Source: Mesodorylaimus sp. YZB2_4
Lineage: Eukaryota > Nematoda > Enoplea > Dorylaimida > Dorylaimidae
Length of the DNA stretch: 64,000 nucleotides
NCBI GenBank assembly: GCA_030248295.1
Contig: JASANH010000882.1
Location: 124,001 to 188,000 of the forward strand
Direction of reading: 5' to 3'
Positions 1 to 10,659 of the stretch are shown piece by piece. The position numbers and the translations under genes are program-made. The stretch's first letter is position 1; the number at the start of each line of letters is the position of its first letter. The notes under the pieces were generated by a model. That model worked only from the letters and a program-made list of their open reading frames with translations, searched no databases and had not been told where the DNA came from.

Positions 1-1390
1 TGGAGAGTCCCACAGTCAACCTATTGCGTGTGTTAGGATAACGGTTTTGATTTTTGTTACTCAAAATTACTCTAATTTAAGGTAATAATCCAGTGAGAAT
101 ATCAAAAAAACAATCAAGTTTCTTTCAATTAACGCTTACATAAGCTTGGAAGCACTCTAAGGCACATTTAATCATTTTGAAACCGTCATAAGCGGCTTAC
201 AGCGGAAAATTCAAGTTTAGCGTTGTACGAGGCTTGTGAACTAGTTTATATTGCTGCATAGTTTATATTTATATATAATGTGTGCCGATTCTTTTGGTAT
301 GCAGAGCAAAAGCGTGCGCGTACATACGTGGCATCTAGATTTGCGGCAGGCATTGCTTGCGATATTTCGAAACACGCACAAAACAGAGTTTAGATCTGGT
401 CGATTAGCGCATTAGCCCCTTATACTTGGTGTTCTGCCTGCTGTTTCTCTTCTTGCATTGACTTGTGCTCACGATCGATCGTCTGAAAAAGCATTAGGAA
501 TGGACAGGGGGAATTAGGGCACCTGAATTTATTGGAGAGTTCGAGTAATTCAGGTGTACCCGACCATCGCACGATAACTTGCCATGTTCGGTGACCTGTT
601 CATCAATATAAATTACGAGAGCAAGAGAATGAGTGCAAACGCAGATGTTGTGCTGTACGCAACTTTGACGCCCCGGTGTTCAGATACGCGCAGGCTGGCA
701 CGGAAATAGGATATGATATCCTATTTGTTGTATACTTTATCATCAATGCGAGAATAAGCGACAAACATCGTCGGAGCGCATCGAAATTTCTGTCAAAAAT
801 TAGTGAGCTGCATTGACTGGCACCGTGCAATCGGGGTGTGGCTCATCCAGAATCTATTACTTGCGTCATCAAGATAATTTGTCGCGGACGAGTTCGGACG
901 GATGTTCAGCGGGCACGATAAGGTCTTGCACGACAAGGAGATCGACTATTCAGCGTGCCATGCAGACCAGAATGATTTCGCTCTCCTGATCTGCGTTTAA
1001 CCAGCGAATGCCTAGTGCATGTCAGGGCGAGGTGGGGCCAGTGCACGGAAGGATTCACCTGACAGTGAGTCGAACACTCGCCAGCAAATGAACCACTCGT
1101 AAGAATTCGAGCTCAGCGTAGAAGACATCACAACACTCACAAAATTTAGCATCCCCGCGTGTTTGAGGCGAATGCGCACACAGTGTTGGATAGAGCTGCC
1201 AATCTCCGATTTGTACTCTGCGAGATGCAGAAAGTTGGCATCAGACTTGTTGGGCAAGGTCTTCAGACAAACGAGCATCAGATGACCTGCCTATCCTGCC
1301 AATCAAGGTGCACTCTGCACGTCCTACTTGGCAGCACTCTGAACCTGCTCGCGCGCAAGTTCTCGTGCTGGTCACATGCGAATAATTGAT
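1..1390. other. Upstream region of cysteine-rich gene 1, no gene seen
   Basis: No convincing coding exon is visible. The stretch contains a distal copy (about 825-900) of the conserved promoter-proximal block that recurs at 1391-1500, and a GAGTCGAACACTCG segment near 1068 that resembles a tRNA B box. Most of it recurs inverted at 43975-45308. Confidence 0.6.
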
Positions 1391-1505
1391 GGGTGCGGCT
1401 CATCCGGGCCAACGTCTTAGAGCCGAGTGATTAAAGTAATTATTTCAGATGATTTCAGTCCGGGCGTCGGCTAAGCGTTGGTTCCGCATACGGTGTTATC
1501 CACAC
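1391..1505 (+). promoter_or_regulatory. Conserved promoter-proximal block, gene 1
   Basis: A roughly 100-bp block beginning GGGTGCGGCTCATC, passing through a TAATTA core and ending near a GCGTTGG motif, lies just before the core promoter. Related blocks precede the paralogs at about 4905, 8818 and 18540 on the plus strand, and at 46440-46370, 43970-43860 and 12640-12540 on the minus strand. Conservation across copies that differ elsewhere suggests regulatory use, but shared recent ancestry could also explain it. Confidence 0.45.
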
Positions 1506-1524
1506 ATCTTTGTTGACAGGTTAC

Positions 1525-1562
1525 TATATGAGGAGAAGGCAGGGTACAGTCAGGCGTCAGTC
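1525..1562 (+). promoter_or_regulatory. Core promoter of cysteine-rich gene 1 (TATA + TCAGTC)
   Basis: A TATAT element at 1525-1529 is followed 34 bp later by TCAGTC at 1557-1562, about 23 bp before the ATG. The TCAGT motif matches the arthropod initiator consensus and the spacing suits TATA-to-start. The same arrangement recurs in the paralogs. Confidence 0.6.
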
Positions 1563-1581
1563 CCCCTGAATCTTTGGAAGA

Positions 1582-2019
1582 ATGGCTTCGGTTATTGCTT
1601 TCTTCGCAGTCCTTTTTTTCGCGATGACTATCAACAGTGGTGGCCAGTCGATCCAAGGCGAGCAACATATAGCTAGTCGATGGAGCCAGTCGACGCCCCC
1701 AAAGAATTGCACCATGATCGTGTCGCAGGTGCGCATTGTCAAAGGCTCCTGCACAACCGTGTTTGGCGGGCGAGTCGTTTGCGTTTCGAGCCATCCACCC
1801 CTGATGGATCCGTTCAGCCCGCAATGCCCGCGTTCCATCGGCGTGGAAGACACGGAACATGGGCGGTCCAAATGTATCATCCGCGAAAAAGTGGTTCGCG
1901 AAGTGGCTGGTCAGTGTTCGCGCTTCGGATGGGTTCCAGCTTGCATTTCACCCAACGGCGAAATGACCGACGTGTTCAACACCCAGTGCACCAACGGTGT
2001 GGCAGAAGGTACGCAGTGA
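1582..2019 (+). CDS. Secreted two-module cysteine-rich protein, copy 1
   Basis: A single-exon gene for 145 residues. Residues 1-23 or so form a signal peptide, with a hydrophobic stretch at 4-16. The mature part has eight cysteines at 43, 57, 67, 82, 98, 112, 121 and 136, giving C-x13-C-x9-C-x14-C, a 15-residue linker, then C-x13-C-x8-C-x14-C. Both halves end D-x-F-x-x-Q-C, so the protein looks like two copies of one four-cysteine module. An NCT sequon begins the first module. The start was chosen because it opens the signal peptide, lies 23 bp after the putative initiator and aligns with the paralogs. No intron is needed. An inverted near-identical copy is at 43324-43761. I do not recognise the family; extracellular location is inferred from the signal peptide and paired cysteines. 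Confidence 0.8.
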   Translation: MASVIAFFAVLFFAMTINSGGQSIQGEQHIASRWSQSTPPKNCTMIVSQVRIVKGSCTTVFGGRVVCVSSHPPLMDPFSPQCPRSIGVEDTEHGRSKCIIREKVVREVAGQCSRFGWVPACISPNGEMTDVFNTQCTNGVAEGTQ

Positions 2020-3835
2020 AAGATTGTGATATGAGGTACTGCAGATGATTTTTGGGGTGCGAGGCACCTGCTGATTTTCTACCTGATGGAATTTCTGCTC
2101 ACCATGCTGCAGTTTTGAAGTAAAACCATACTACCTGCATTTATTCCCTCGGCGCATATGCAGGCTTTTCCTTTTATGAATCTTTTTTTTGTCGGAACAC
2201 CAGCTAGCAGTCTTTGCACAACTCTGGTCCATGCATTTCACGGGACAGGATTCTGGATGACGGCGTTGGCCGCAGGGCAAAAAGAAGACACGAGACTGAT
2301 TGTCGCGGCCTTTCATCTTTTTCTCTACGAAACAAAAGGTAAAGAATACTGCAATTGGAAATGTTTAGTTGCCAGAAGCAGAGCCCCAAGTGTCCGTCCT
2401 CTCAGTTTTATCGACGTTGTACTTTCGTCCCAGTCTTTTGCACCAAGGGAAAGTGCGACTGAATAGTGTGACTCGTCCGTCCTGCTGATATGGCCTGGTA
2501 CAGTATCAAGGTCGCCAGAAAAAAGGCGGCACTCTCAACGGAGAAGGCCCAGCTCACTTGTAATAATGACGATTATTGACCAATGGATCACACTGACTAA
2601 TCGATCTTGAATTTTACCCACCCAGCCTTTGATCGACATCTCGTAGAACTCATCTTCATATTCAATAATTAAACCCAGCAGCCTGGCCATTTGCTCGCAA
2701 TCATAAGGGATGTTTGTTCGGTGATCAAAGGTTGTCTGCCGATCAATTTGTACCCCGTATGACGATAATCATGCTTCCTTTGAGAGTGGCTCCCACATAC
2801 GCATCGAAGCACGAGTAATTAGAATTCCCTGTTTGTCTGCCATCATGTTCTCGGCAGCAGGCTGTTGTCTCTCACTACGAGCTTCCTTCGCCGTTTCTAG
2901 TCGAATTCCACAACTCGTGCGCCGCTTGGAATGGTGGCCACTAGACATGGATAGTGCATGATTGCTGGATGTTCTCGACGAGCCTCACCTAACGGATGAT
3001 GCCCTCTAATTGGGAGAGATTAGCGACAACCTAGCATTCGTCTTATCACCCATCAGATCCAAGAATGAACACGGGGGCATCTCGGACTCACCATTTTATA
3101 TCCTACTCATACAAAGACTCACGATCTCGGGGACTCGTTTGGCAGGTAGAAAGTAGTCAGGGGAAGTGAATAAAAAAAGGAGGAATCAGTGATTTAAGTC
3201 AGACATTTCAAAAAACTGCAGACGCCCGACCTACCTCTTCTATTCCCGCTGACCTACTGACATATCTTTCCTGCAACTGACAATATCCTAGCCTCTCGTT
3301 TTTCAAAAGGTCGCTTAATTTCATGCCGACACTTGAACTGGATCTTTATTGTCCGCCTGCATGGAGCGAGTAACATTACTTATGGCAGGCAGGATGTTCC
3401 GAGCAGCATGAATCATTCGATGACCCCATCTGTAATCTCCGACAATGTTTCTGCGTTTTCAAGGAGATATCACTCGCAAAATTTTGATGGGAAAAGAGGA
3501 GCTTTTAGATGGAAAAAGTATTTTTCACGACCCTCCCATATGCATTTATTCGTCCTTGCAGTTAACGTCTTTCCTCCCTCGGTGCGAGATAGCTTTCGCA
3601 CAAAGGCTGGCAGCAGTATCAACGCTTACTCATGACCTTTGGGTCCGTTTTACTTGAGGATCCAGCGAGGCGCCTAGGCCTAACCCCAGGGCAGCTAAGT
3701 CGTTTGACCTAGAGCAGTCCATAAATGAAACATCATCCTGACGGGTATCGCCCCCAGCTCCTGGAGCGCATTTGTTATGTACTGTACGAGTATACGTACG
3801 AGCCTCATTGCTGATACTGTCACCAGCTGGCATGG
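2020..3835. other. 3' flank of gene 1 inside the duplicated arm, no gene supported
   Basis: The open frames here are short, lack splice or domain support and recur inverted at 41540-43320 with the same small interruptions. No canonical AATAAA is visible just after the gene 1 stop. A segment near 3690-3760 contains the reverse complement of a dispersed CCCGTCAGGATGATGTTTCAG-type repeat. Confidence 0.5.
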
Positions 3836-5035
3836 TCAGTTTTTTTCAACAGTATTTAAGGTAACAGCCTGCGTACGAGCAACTTTAACTAAAGCGGGTC
3901 TCGCAATTTACTTGTAACCATTGATCAATAATCCGGCCTCCACTATTGCCAATCTCGTCGCACTGTCAGAATGGCCAGTGAGTCGAGCACTCTGTAACTG
4001 CAATCACGCACGGGTGGATTCCCCTGGAAAACTCGGATGATTTTTCCTTAAAGTTTCACACTTCTTAGCGGTGGCGCGATCTCACCATTAGAACGCAGGC
4101 ATGCCAGTCAGTCAGCAGCAACATACGCGATAGCGAGATGCGTGTGCACAGATTATACGGTCGTCTGTTCGTACGTTTTACGTCCGCTGTGATCAATTAG
4201 CACATAAAAGCCTCCTGCCTTGTATGCTTCATTATCGCTGCTGGAACTAGGCAAACATCGTCGAACACATCAAAGTTTCTAAATCTTCGAGAAACTACGG
4301 CTAAATTATGCGCAGACGTTGCTGCGAGAAAGGGCGTAATTGGGGCGGGCCATCTTTGACTCTTATTTTCGTAATTGGCTCACAATCTAACCGATTTGGT
4401 CTGGGCGTCGAACAAGCGTTGGCCCCGCCTCCAGGGCTCCTCACATTCTAGCTTAGGAGAAGATAATTGTCTGCTTTTGATTAGTGAGCCATTTTTGGAC
4501 TGAAAGATTTTCTCTTTTGTATCCGTGTTTTACAGTACGCGTTGGGGATCGTGCGCCACTTATTGATGAAGTTAGGCTCATCTAACCTTCGAATATTATT
4601 CAATATTCCAATGACCCATGACTATTCGGCACCTTAGTGTCAGTCAGTAGGTGACACGCGCCCCAATCTTCCACCCTCGTGGACCTCCTCCTCCAAGACC
4701 CGTGAACAGAACGTAACGCCACAGGTAGCTTACGCTTCGCCATGTGAACTCATTCCAATCCCAGGATCCATCAGCCGAAGACTGGTGAAACGCACTCATT
4801 CAACAACACCTTTCCGCCAGTGCGCGTGCGTACCAGCACTTTCGAGCAAAGGCCAACGCTTTCAAAACTACAGTACACCCACGGCGATCATGTGCCACTT
4901 GGTGATGGGAGAGGCTCATCCAGGCCCTCCTCTTTGATTCGAGTCATCATGGTAATTATCTTGGATGATCTCTGCCCAAACGTCCGCAATGCGTCAGTCT
5001 CACCTCCGGTGCTGTGCACATCTTTGTTTTCGAGA
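3836..5035. other. Upstream region of cysteine-rich gene 2
   Basis: This stretch carries a distal conserved block at about 4330-4440 and a proximal one at 4905-5010, each followed by a sequence like the one before the core promoter. It recurs inverted at 12480-13975 and 46300-47370, and partly at 40160-41530 and, in direct orientation, 14690-15594. An open frame continues upstream of the gene 2 ATG from 4820, but it crosses the TATA element and is not taken as coding. Confidence 0.55.
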
Positions 5036-5038
5036 TAC

Positions 5039-5075
5039 TATATTAGGAGAAGACAGGTACGGTCGGGAACCAGTC
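5039..5075 (+). promoter_or_regulatory. Core promoter of cysteine-rich gene 2 (TATA + CCAGTC)
   Basis: TATAT at 5039-5043 lies about 33 bp before CCAGTC at 5070-5075, which is 21 bp before the ATG at 5093. The initiator differs from the TCAGTC of copies 1, 3 and 5 at its first base; the broken copy at 12013-12438 has the same CCAGTC variant. Confidence 0.55.
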
Positions 5076-5092
5076 TCCCTAAACCTCTGGCT

Positions 5093-5518
5093 ATGGCTCC
5101 GTTTACAGTCCTAGTTTTTGCGATGGCTTTGAGCCCTGGCGGCCTGTCGATCCAGGGCGACCAAGCGATTGCTAATCGATGGAACCAATCGACGCCCCCA
5201 AAGAATTGCACCATGGTCGTGTCGCATGTGCGCATTGTCAACAGCTCCTGCACAACCCTGCTCGGCGGGCGTTCTGTTTGCATTTCAAGCGATCCATCCT
5301 CCATGGATCCGTTCAGCCCACAATGCCCACGTTCTGTCTCGGAGAATGTGGGCACCAATAAACGGTCCGAATGTACAATTCGTGAAAAAGTGGTCCGCGA
5401 AGTGGCTGGTCAGTGTTTGCGTTTTGGATGGGTTCCGGCTTGCATTTCACCCGACGGCGAAATGACCGACATGTTCAACGCCCAGTGCACCACCATCGTG
5501 GGAGAAGGCACTCACTGA
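5093..5518 (+). CDS. Secreted two-module cysteine-rich protein, copy 2
   Basis: A single exon for 141 residues. A signal peptide covers about residues 1-18. The eight cysteines are at 39, 53, 63, 78, 94, 108, 117 and 132 with the same spacing as copy 1. Sequons are NQS near 31, NCT at 38 and NSS at 50, so N-glycosylation is possible. The start is the ATG after the core promoter; farther upstream codons are open but are promoter sequence. It is the closest intact relative of the broken copies at 12013-12438 and 45794-46243 and shares their flanks. Function unknown. Confidence 0.8.
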   Translation: MAPFTVLVFAMALSPGGLSIQGDQAIANRWNQSTPPKNCTMVVSHVRIVNSSCTTLLGGRSVCISSDPSSMDPFSPQCPRSVSENVGTNKRSECTIREKVVREVAGQCLRFGWVPACISPDGEMTDMFNAQCTTIVGEGTH

Positions 5519-5837
5519 AGTGTTCTGTGATAGACGATTGGTGGGTAAAAGGTGAGCACTCCTTCTGGGAATATTTCGAAGAATGTTCACGCCGTTCCCT
5601 GAACTTAAAAAGTATAAAAACCCACTGTCCACATTCACCTTCTGTTGTTGTGCCCTTGACAGCTCCTTTCACAAAACTATGTTTAGTTCGCACTCTCAGA
5701 ACAAAGGCCATGAAGCAGCTGTTTGAACTCGTGTTCACTACCATTACCACGTCGATCTATTAATCTTTCTGTAATGAGAACCATCAAAGCAGATGTGCGT
5801 GTCAGTTGGGGCGCCAATCACCAGTAATCATGCGTCA
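5519..5837. other. 3' flank of cysteine-rich gene 2
   Basis: This flank is shared, inverted, with 11262-12012, but lacks a segment of about 430 bp present there (roughly 11335-11765). No separate gene is supported. Confidence 0.5.
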
Positions 5838-6775
5838 TTTGGGAGCGTCGCGATTAGGCCACATACTCGCTCGAAAAAATGACAGGTTAAGAATATCCTG
5901 TTTGTCAGACATCATACTGCAGCAGACTGTCGTTGTCTTTCAGCACAAGCCATTTTCCGGTGTCCCTAAGTTGGATTGATAGTCTTGTGTCCGCAACTTG
6001 GATCGCTGCCCAGCAGACGCGCATATACTGTAACTGAAAGAGATCGCTGGCACGTGCTCACGAGCGCCACCTGGGGAATGACTACACACTCGAACGAGTT
6101 TGACTTTACATAAGCAGTTGCCTGAGCATCAGTGGGCACATCGTTAGAATTCCCGTGTTGAAAAATTAGTCAACTCGTTGATCAGCGGCTAGTTTCGGAA
6201 GTCTAACCCTTTGCTTTTATACCCATTCTTTTTACTTCATCTTCCAAATTTGCAAATGAGAGAAAACTTGATTGATGTTTGAGTTTGGCCTTTTTTAAGT
6301 TTGCTCGAGGCACGGCAGTGTTGCTACAGTATATTGTTCAGTCCACGAGCAATTCAAAATGTTTGTCACGAGGCCTTCGCTTGGAAAGACTTTTGTGAAT
6401 ACTTTACCCAGAAACCTCTTTTTCAAAATTCTAATCCAGTTTACACAGGCTATCGCTCACAGTATGTGCGTTAAACTTTACCTCTAATTCCACCACAGTT
6501 TTGTCATGCATCCTGATTTTTCTCTTCTCACTTGTTTCCTTGAAAAGGTGCGATTGGTGAGTCTGCAGCGATTTGTGCCTTTGCATGAATACGGAATACT
6601 TGATATTTTACTTCTAACAAAACTCATGAAGCGCACTCAAGTGTCAAACGACACAAATGAAAGTGAAGGAGACCGGAACGCGAACGTACCGCAGTATGAT
6701 GTCTGACAAACAGGATATTCTTTACCTGTCATTATTCCGAGCGAGTATGTGGCCTGATCGGGACGCTCTTCATTT
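5838..6775. mobile_element. Inverted-repeat-flanked segment, possible non-autonomous DNA element
   Basis: About 90 bp at 5838-5932 recur in reverse complement at about 6690-6772. The shared core includes GATGTCTGACAAACAGGAT and TATGTGGCCT followed by CGGGACGCTC or a one-base variant. A third partial copy lies at 11229-11262, at a unit boundary. Short frames inside have no recognisable domain. It could be a foldback or MITE-like element, or an inverted fragment left by the local duplications. Confidence 0.45.
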
Positions 6776-7266
6776 TAAAAGTCATTTTCAAAAACAAAAG
6801 TTTACCCTGCTAGGCAGACACGTGTCAAAGGCGGTGGCAGCGGCTGTTTGCGACTGCAACGAAACCGCGTGCGAGGTCGCAAAGCACTGGCCGTGCGTGC
6901 GTTGGAGCTCGCACGCTTAGAAAACACGATGTATAGAAACAACTTTTTGTTCGATGGCTGTGTAATCGAGGAAATTCCAGAGTAATAAGCCTAAGCATAG
7001 GATGAGAAAAGAAGCGATAAAATATGAAAGAAGTTGACTGGCATTCTGGCTTAACTTAAACTTTGTTGGCTGAAAAGGGTCACTGGCTGGAAAAGGACAC
7101 TGGCCATAACAGGGCACAACCGGCTCGTGGGGGTCAGCTGCGAACTACATACTTCCTGGCCAAAAGATTAGGCCTTGGGTCAGTAAACCGATGAGACTAA
7201 TTCCCAAATTGAGACTCCTCTCGGCCCTCTATTATCGAGATAGAGCACAAATGACTCTTTTTGCAG

Positions 7267-7760
7267 GATGTCGCATTACAGTTGGTGTTTTTTGACGGGG
7301 AAGAGCCGTTCAAAGATTGGACTCAAACTGATTCCTTGTGCGGGAGTCGACATTTGGCCAAGTTATGGGAAGACAGGTTATATCCGCCCTACAATTTGTT
7401 CAATACGCGCGAAATTGACCGTATCGTAAGTGAAATTAGTTGCGTTAGTTTTGGGGAAGAAAAGAGTGCTATGTAACATTTTAGGACTGTTTAGTCTTGC
7501 TTGACTTGCTGGGCGTCGAGAGTACGCCGATTCCAAATTATCAGCCGTTGAACAGCGGGAAAATTTATAACGCGCTGTTGGATAGCGAGCTTCGTCTGCG
7601 TCAATCGCCCAATTGTTTGGATACGTCCAGTTCGTCCATATTCTCTGGCTATACTCAATTCGGGGCTGTGGAAGATGACCATATTCCATTCCATCATCGA
7701 GGTATCCGCTCTTGTTTGAACTGTTCAGGCGTGCCATGTGCGGGGATTGCGTTGTCGTGA
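7267..7760 (+). pseudogene. Glutaminyl-peptide cyclotransferase fragment (two exons, truncated)
   Basis: Exon 7267-7425 follows a TTTTTGCAG acceptor and ends at a GTAAGT donor. It encodes the glutaminyl cyclase core around FFDGEE and GSRHLA. After a 59-bp intron, the exon from 7485 continues with LVLLDLLG and VEDDHIPF, which match the family's active-site region. The family converts N-terminal Gln to pyroglutamate using one zinc. The Glu pair and the DDH segment are present, but upstream exons with the zinc-binding Asp, and the C-terminal Trp-His-Thr segment with the zinc His, are absent. The frame ends at 7760, shortly before the next cysteine-rich unit starts. A 27-bp GT...AG segment at 7702-7728 could be a tiny intron or an in-frame insertion. 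It is probably a remnant cut by rearrangement, unless missing exons lie beyond the repeats. Confidence 0.7.
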
Positions 7761-7839
7761 TTTGGTGCAAAGCAAATATTTTGTTAGCGAGAGGAGAATG
7801 AGAAGAGATGTTTGGAGGCTAATGAATAGCCACCAGAAG

Positions 7840-8945
7840 GTAATTTAGTCGTACCCGATCGTTATGCATGACTTGCTAAGCCCAGTGTTCTGTTCATTAG
7901 CAGAAATTGCTAGAGCAAGAGAATGAGAGGCGCATACGCGAATCGTATGCTTTCTACTGTAAGCACCTTTCACGTTCGAGCTTCAACATGCGCGCGTGCA
8001 GGCCATCGCGCAATCAATAGAATAATATGCTCTGGTGTGCTTAATCATCGACGCGAGAATTCGCGATAAATATCGACAGAACACACAGAAAATTCCAGAG
8101 ATCGTTAATGAGCTGCGCTGCCTTACTCGGGGTGCGGCTCACCCGGAGAGCATCTATGATTGGCGTCATTACGGTAATTACCTCAGATGAGTTCGGCCGG
8201 ACGTCCCGCAAGCGCTGGTTTTAACCAAGGCGCTGCTTACATGTGGTAATTCAGGACAAAGAGGGCAGAATATTGATAGTTCAGTGAGCTACTCACGATC
8301 GAACTGGAGCGATTTTCTTTCATATACCGACCTGCGCTTTAAGCTAGCATACAATAAGATAGATGTTAATTCCATGTTTTACCACATCATAATGAGTGTG
8401 GGCACGCTCGTGGATGAAGGGGCACAGTGCAGGAAAGGATTCGAACACGCCCTGGGATGAGAGAACGCGGAGGGAGCGTGGTTTATGAACTCTCATAAAA
8501 CTGAGTTCTCGCGAGTTCGAGGCAAAGGCACTGGCCAGTGATTGGCTGAGTTGGATACTTTAGTTGCAATGATAGAGGATGAAACATCCATATCTCTATT
8601 TTGCAAGGTGCAGCTGGCATCTGACTTCTCTGGCATGAGCGTCTCTAGACAGAAGATCAGCAAATTACCTGCTCATCCTGTCGCCGACTGATCAAAGTGC
8701 ATTGTGCACCTCAATTCGGGAGTGCTCTTGCCCCATGCGCGTGCGACCAGCGCTCACTAATCATGCTCACGTGATGAAAATTGTGCGCCCACGGCGATTA
8801 CGTGCGAATAATTAATGGGTGCGGCTCATCTGGACTAGCATCTTTGATTCAAGTCATTAAAGTAATTATTTCAGATGACTTCTGCCCGGACATCTGCGAA
8901 GCATTGGCTCCACCTACGGTGTTATTTGAAGGTTTTGTTGATAAG
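7840..8945. other. Upstream region of cysteine-rich gene 3
   Basis: It resembles the upstream region of copy 1. A distal conserved block lies at 8128-8220 and a proximal one at 8818-8925, about 690 bp apart. No exon is supported in between. Confidence 0.55.
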
Positions 8946-8949
8946 GCAC

Positions 8950-8986
8950 TATATTAGCAGATGAACGGTACGGTCGAGCATCAGTC
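8950..8986 (+). promoter_or_regulatory. Core promoter of cysteine-rich gene 3 (TATA + TCAGTC)
   Basis: TATATT at 8950-8955 is followed by TCAGTC at 8981-8986, 33 bp from the TATA start to the initiator A, and 23 bp before the ATG. Confidence 0.6.
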
Positions 8987-9005
8987 TCCCCGCACCTTTC
9001 GAAGA

Positions 9006-9443
9006 ATGGCTTCGGCTTCGGTTTTTTTTACAGTCCTTTTTTATGCGATGGCTGTTAATAGTGACGGCCAGTCGATCGAAGGCGAGCAAGTGATGGCGAA
9101 TCGATGGACCAGATCAACGCCGGTAAAGAATTGCACCATGATCGTATCGCAGGTGCGCATTGTCAAAGGCTCCTGCACAACCGTGCTCGGCGGGCGTTCT
9201 GTTTGCGTTTCGAGCGATCCACCCCTCATGGATCCGTTCAGCCCGCAATGCTCGCGTTCCATCGGCACGGAGGAAACTGAACATGGGCGGTCCAAATGTA
9301 TCATCCACGAAAAAGTGGTTCGCGAAGTGGCTGGTCAGTGTTCGCGCTTCGGATGGATTCCAGCTTGCATTTCACCCAACGGCGAAATGACCGACGTGTT
9401 CAACACCCAGTGCACCACCGTTGTGGGAGCAGGCACGCAATGA
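9006..9443 (+). CDS. Secreted two-module cysteine-rich protein, copy 3
   Basis: A single exon for 145 residues, most like copy 1. Signal peptide about 1-23, then eight cysteines with the same spacing, both modules ending D-x-F-x-x-Q-C. It differs from copy 1 at scattered positions in the signal peptide and N-terminal region, but the module cores are nearly the same. An earlier in-frame ATG at 8961 lies between the TATA element and the putative start site, so it would not be in the mRNA; the ATG at 9006 aligns with the paralogs. Function unknown. Confidence 0.8.
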   Translation: MASASVFFTVLFYAMAVNSDGQSIEGEQVMANRWTRSTPVKNCTMIVSQVRIVKGSCTTVLGGRSVCVSSDPPLMDPFSPQCSRSIGTEETEHGRSKCIIHEKVVREVAGQCSRFGWIPACISPNGEMTDVFNTQCTTVVGAGTQ

Positions 9444-10560
9444 AAGCTTCTGGGTGAGATACTGCAGATGACTGGTGAATGGCATTTGATAATGTTGCCT
9501 ATCCTGAGAGCCTACCTTACAGAATTCGTGCTTACAGCAGTTTTGAAATGAAACCATATTACCTTCATTTATCCCACGATGTGCACGCAGACCTCCTTTT
9601 TCGAATCTTCTCGAACGGAGCACATGACTTTTCCACTTTTTCTCTGCAAAAAGAAAAATCTGATGACGCTGGAATCGGAAATGCAGTATGTATTGATATC
9701 AGGCACAGTCTGATATGAAGTGTACGGTTGGTTATGTAGACTTCCAAGTGTCCGCACCGCCGATTTTATCGACGCCCTTACCATAGGTTCTTGTGCACCG
9801 AATGTCATGTAGGCGTGACTGAATAGTGTGACTCGGACATGCTTCTCGTGGGACCTGGTGTAGAGCCTGCTGGCAAAAGGGCAGCAGCCTGAACGCAGTT
9901 TCCACGTGAAATAACGATGATCCTAGATCGATGGTCACAATGCGATTTAGGCAAAGCATCTCTGTGCTAGTCTATCTTAGACTTTGTACCCTGTCGTACT
10001 TTGATCAAGAGTTGAAAGCAGGCCTGGGCGCGTACTCGCTACCATTAGCGATGCTTGTTCGCTGCCTGTCTATTTCTAGTCTTGCTTCCTTTGGGAGTGC
10101 CTCAAATTAAGCCCGCATACCTATCGAAGCTCTAAGTGATCAGAATATTCTTGTTGGTCTGCCATGATAGATATTCTAGTCTGCTGTCTCTCTTTACGAG
10201 CAGTTTCCTGTTTTAAGTCGAATTCCACAGTAGGTGCCTCTTGAAATTGTGCCCATCAGACAGGTTGCTGGGTCGTTTTCTCACGAGCCTAGCAAACATA
10301 TGCCCTCTGATTGAGAGATTGGCGGCCAATGGCTTTTGCCGTACTCGCCAGATCCGAGAATGAATGCGGGGACATCATTCTATACCATACCAGATGTAAA
10401 CCCACCAGCATCCATGTAAGAGTAAGAGACTTTCGAAGAGACTCGAACGGACTTGTTTGGCGGATGAAATGGAGTCAAAAGGAGATAAAAAAGGGATTTA
10501 GATATTTGAGTCGTACGTTTGAAGGAACTAGAGAAGTCTGGTCTTACTTTTTCCTCCGCT
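9444..10560. other. 3' flank of cysteine-rich gene 3, no gene supported
   Basis: Short open frames on both strands lack domains or splice support. The part 10080-10260 resembles 2800-2945 and 5880-6000, the ends of the other units. Confidence 0.5.
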
Positions 10561-10562
10561 AG

Positions 10563-10618
10563 CTGTAACCAAGCCTAGTAGGCGTAAGAGGGAGGCGGCC
10601 AACCGAAGTCGGCGGGAC
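10563..10618 (+). repeat. Direct repeat flanking the minisatellite, left copy
   Basis: About 55 bp beginning AACCAAGCCT and ending GAAGTCGGCGGGAC recur in the same orientation at about 11164-11218, with two differences seen. The pair brackets the minisatellite and a GC-rich segment about 600 bp long. Confidence 0.75.
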
Positions 10619-10659
10619 AAGAACTCCGACTGGAGCAGGATAGTCTTGATAGTCTACGG

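Larger units (their letters stand above)
1..4740. repeat. Left arm of a long inverted segmental duplication
   Basis: Read on the opposite strand, this stretch matches about 40160-45308. Paired landmarks run in mirror order: the cysteine-rich gene at 1582-2019 pairs with 43324-43761, the segment near 3630-3833 with 41546-41749, and the first bases of the window with about 45291-45308. Coordinate sums stay near 45330-45380 across most of the arm, so there are few indels. Larger differences occur near 4130, where this arm lacks about 260 bp present at 40960-41220, and opposite 40340-40520, where the right arm has an extra dispersed repeat. The match stops within a few bases of position 1, so the true end may be at or just before the window edge. 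Confidence 0.9.

Noticed and set aside
1557..1880. Long open frame antisense to cysteine-rich copy 1 (and equivalents opposite every copy)
   Set aside because: It mirrors the sense codons, has no signal peptide or domain, and the sense frame carries the conserved cysteines and core promoter.
1582..2019. Thyroglobulin type-1 domain
   Set aside because: The x-P-x-C and QC spacing is suggestive, but the CWCV core is absent and the two-module symmetry explains the cysteines better.
4820..5092. N-terminal extension of cysteine-rich copy 2
   Set aside because: The frame is open but crosses the TATA and initiator-like elements, and copies 1, 3 and 5 do not share a comparable protein extension.
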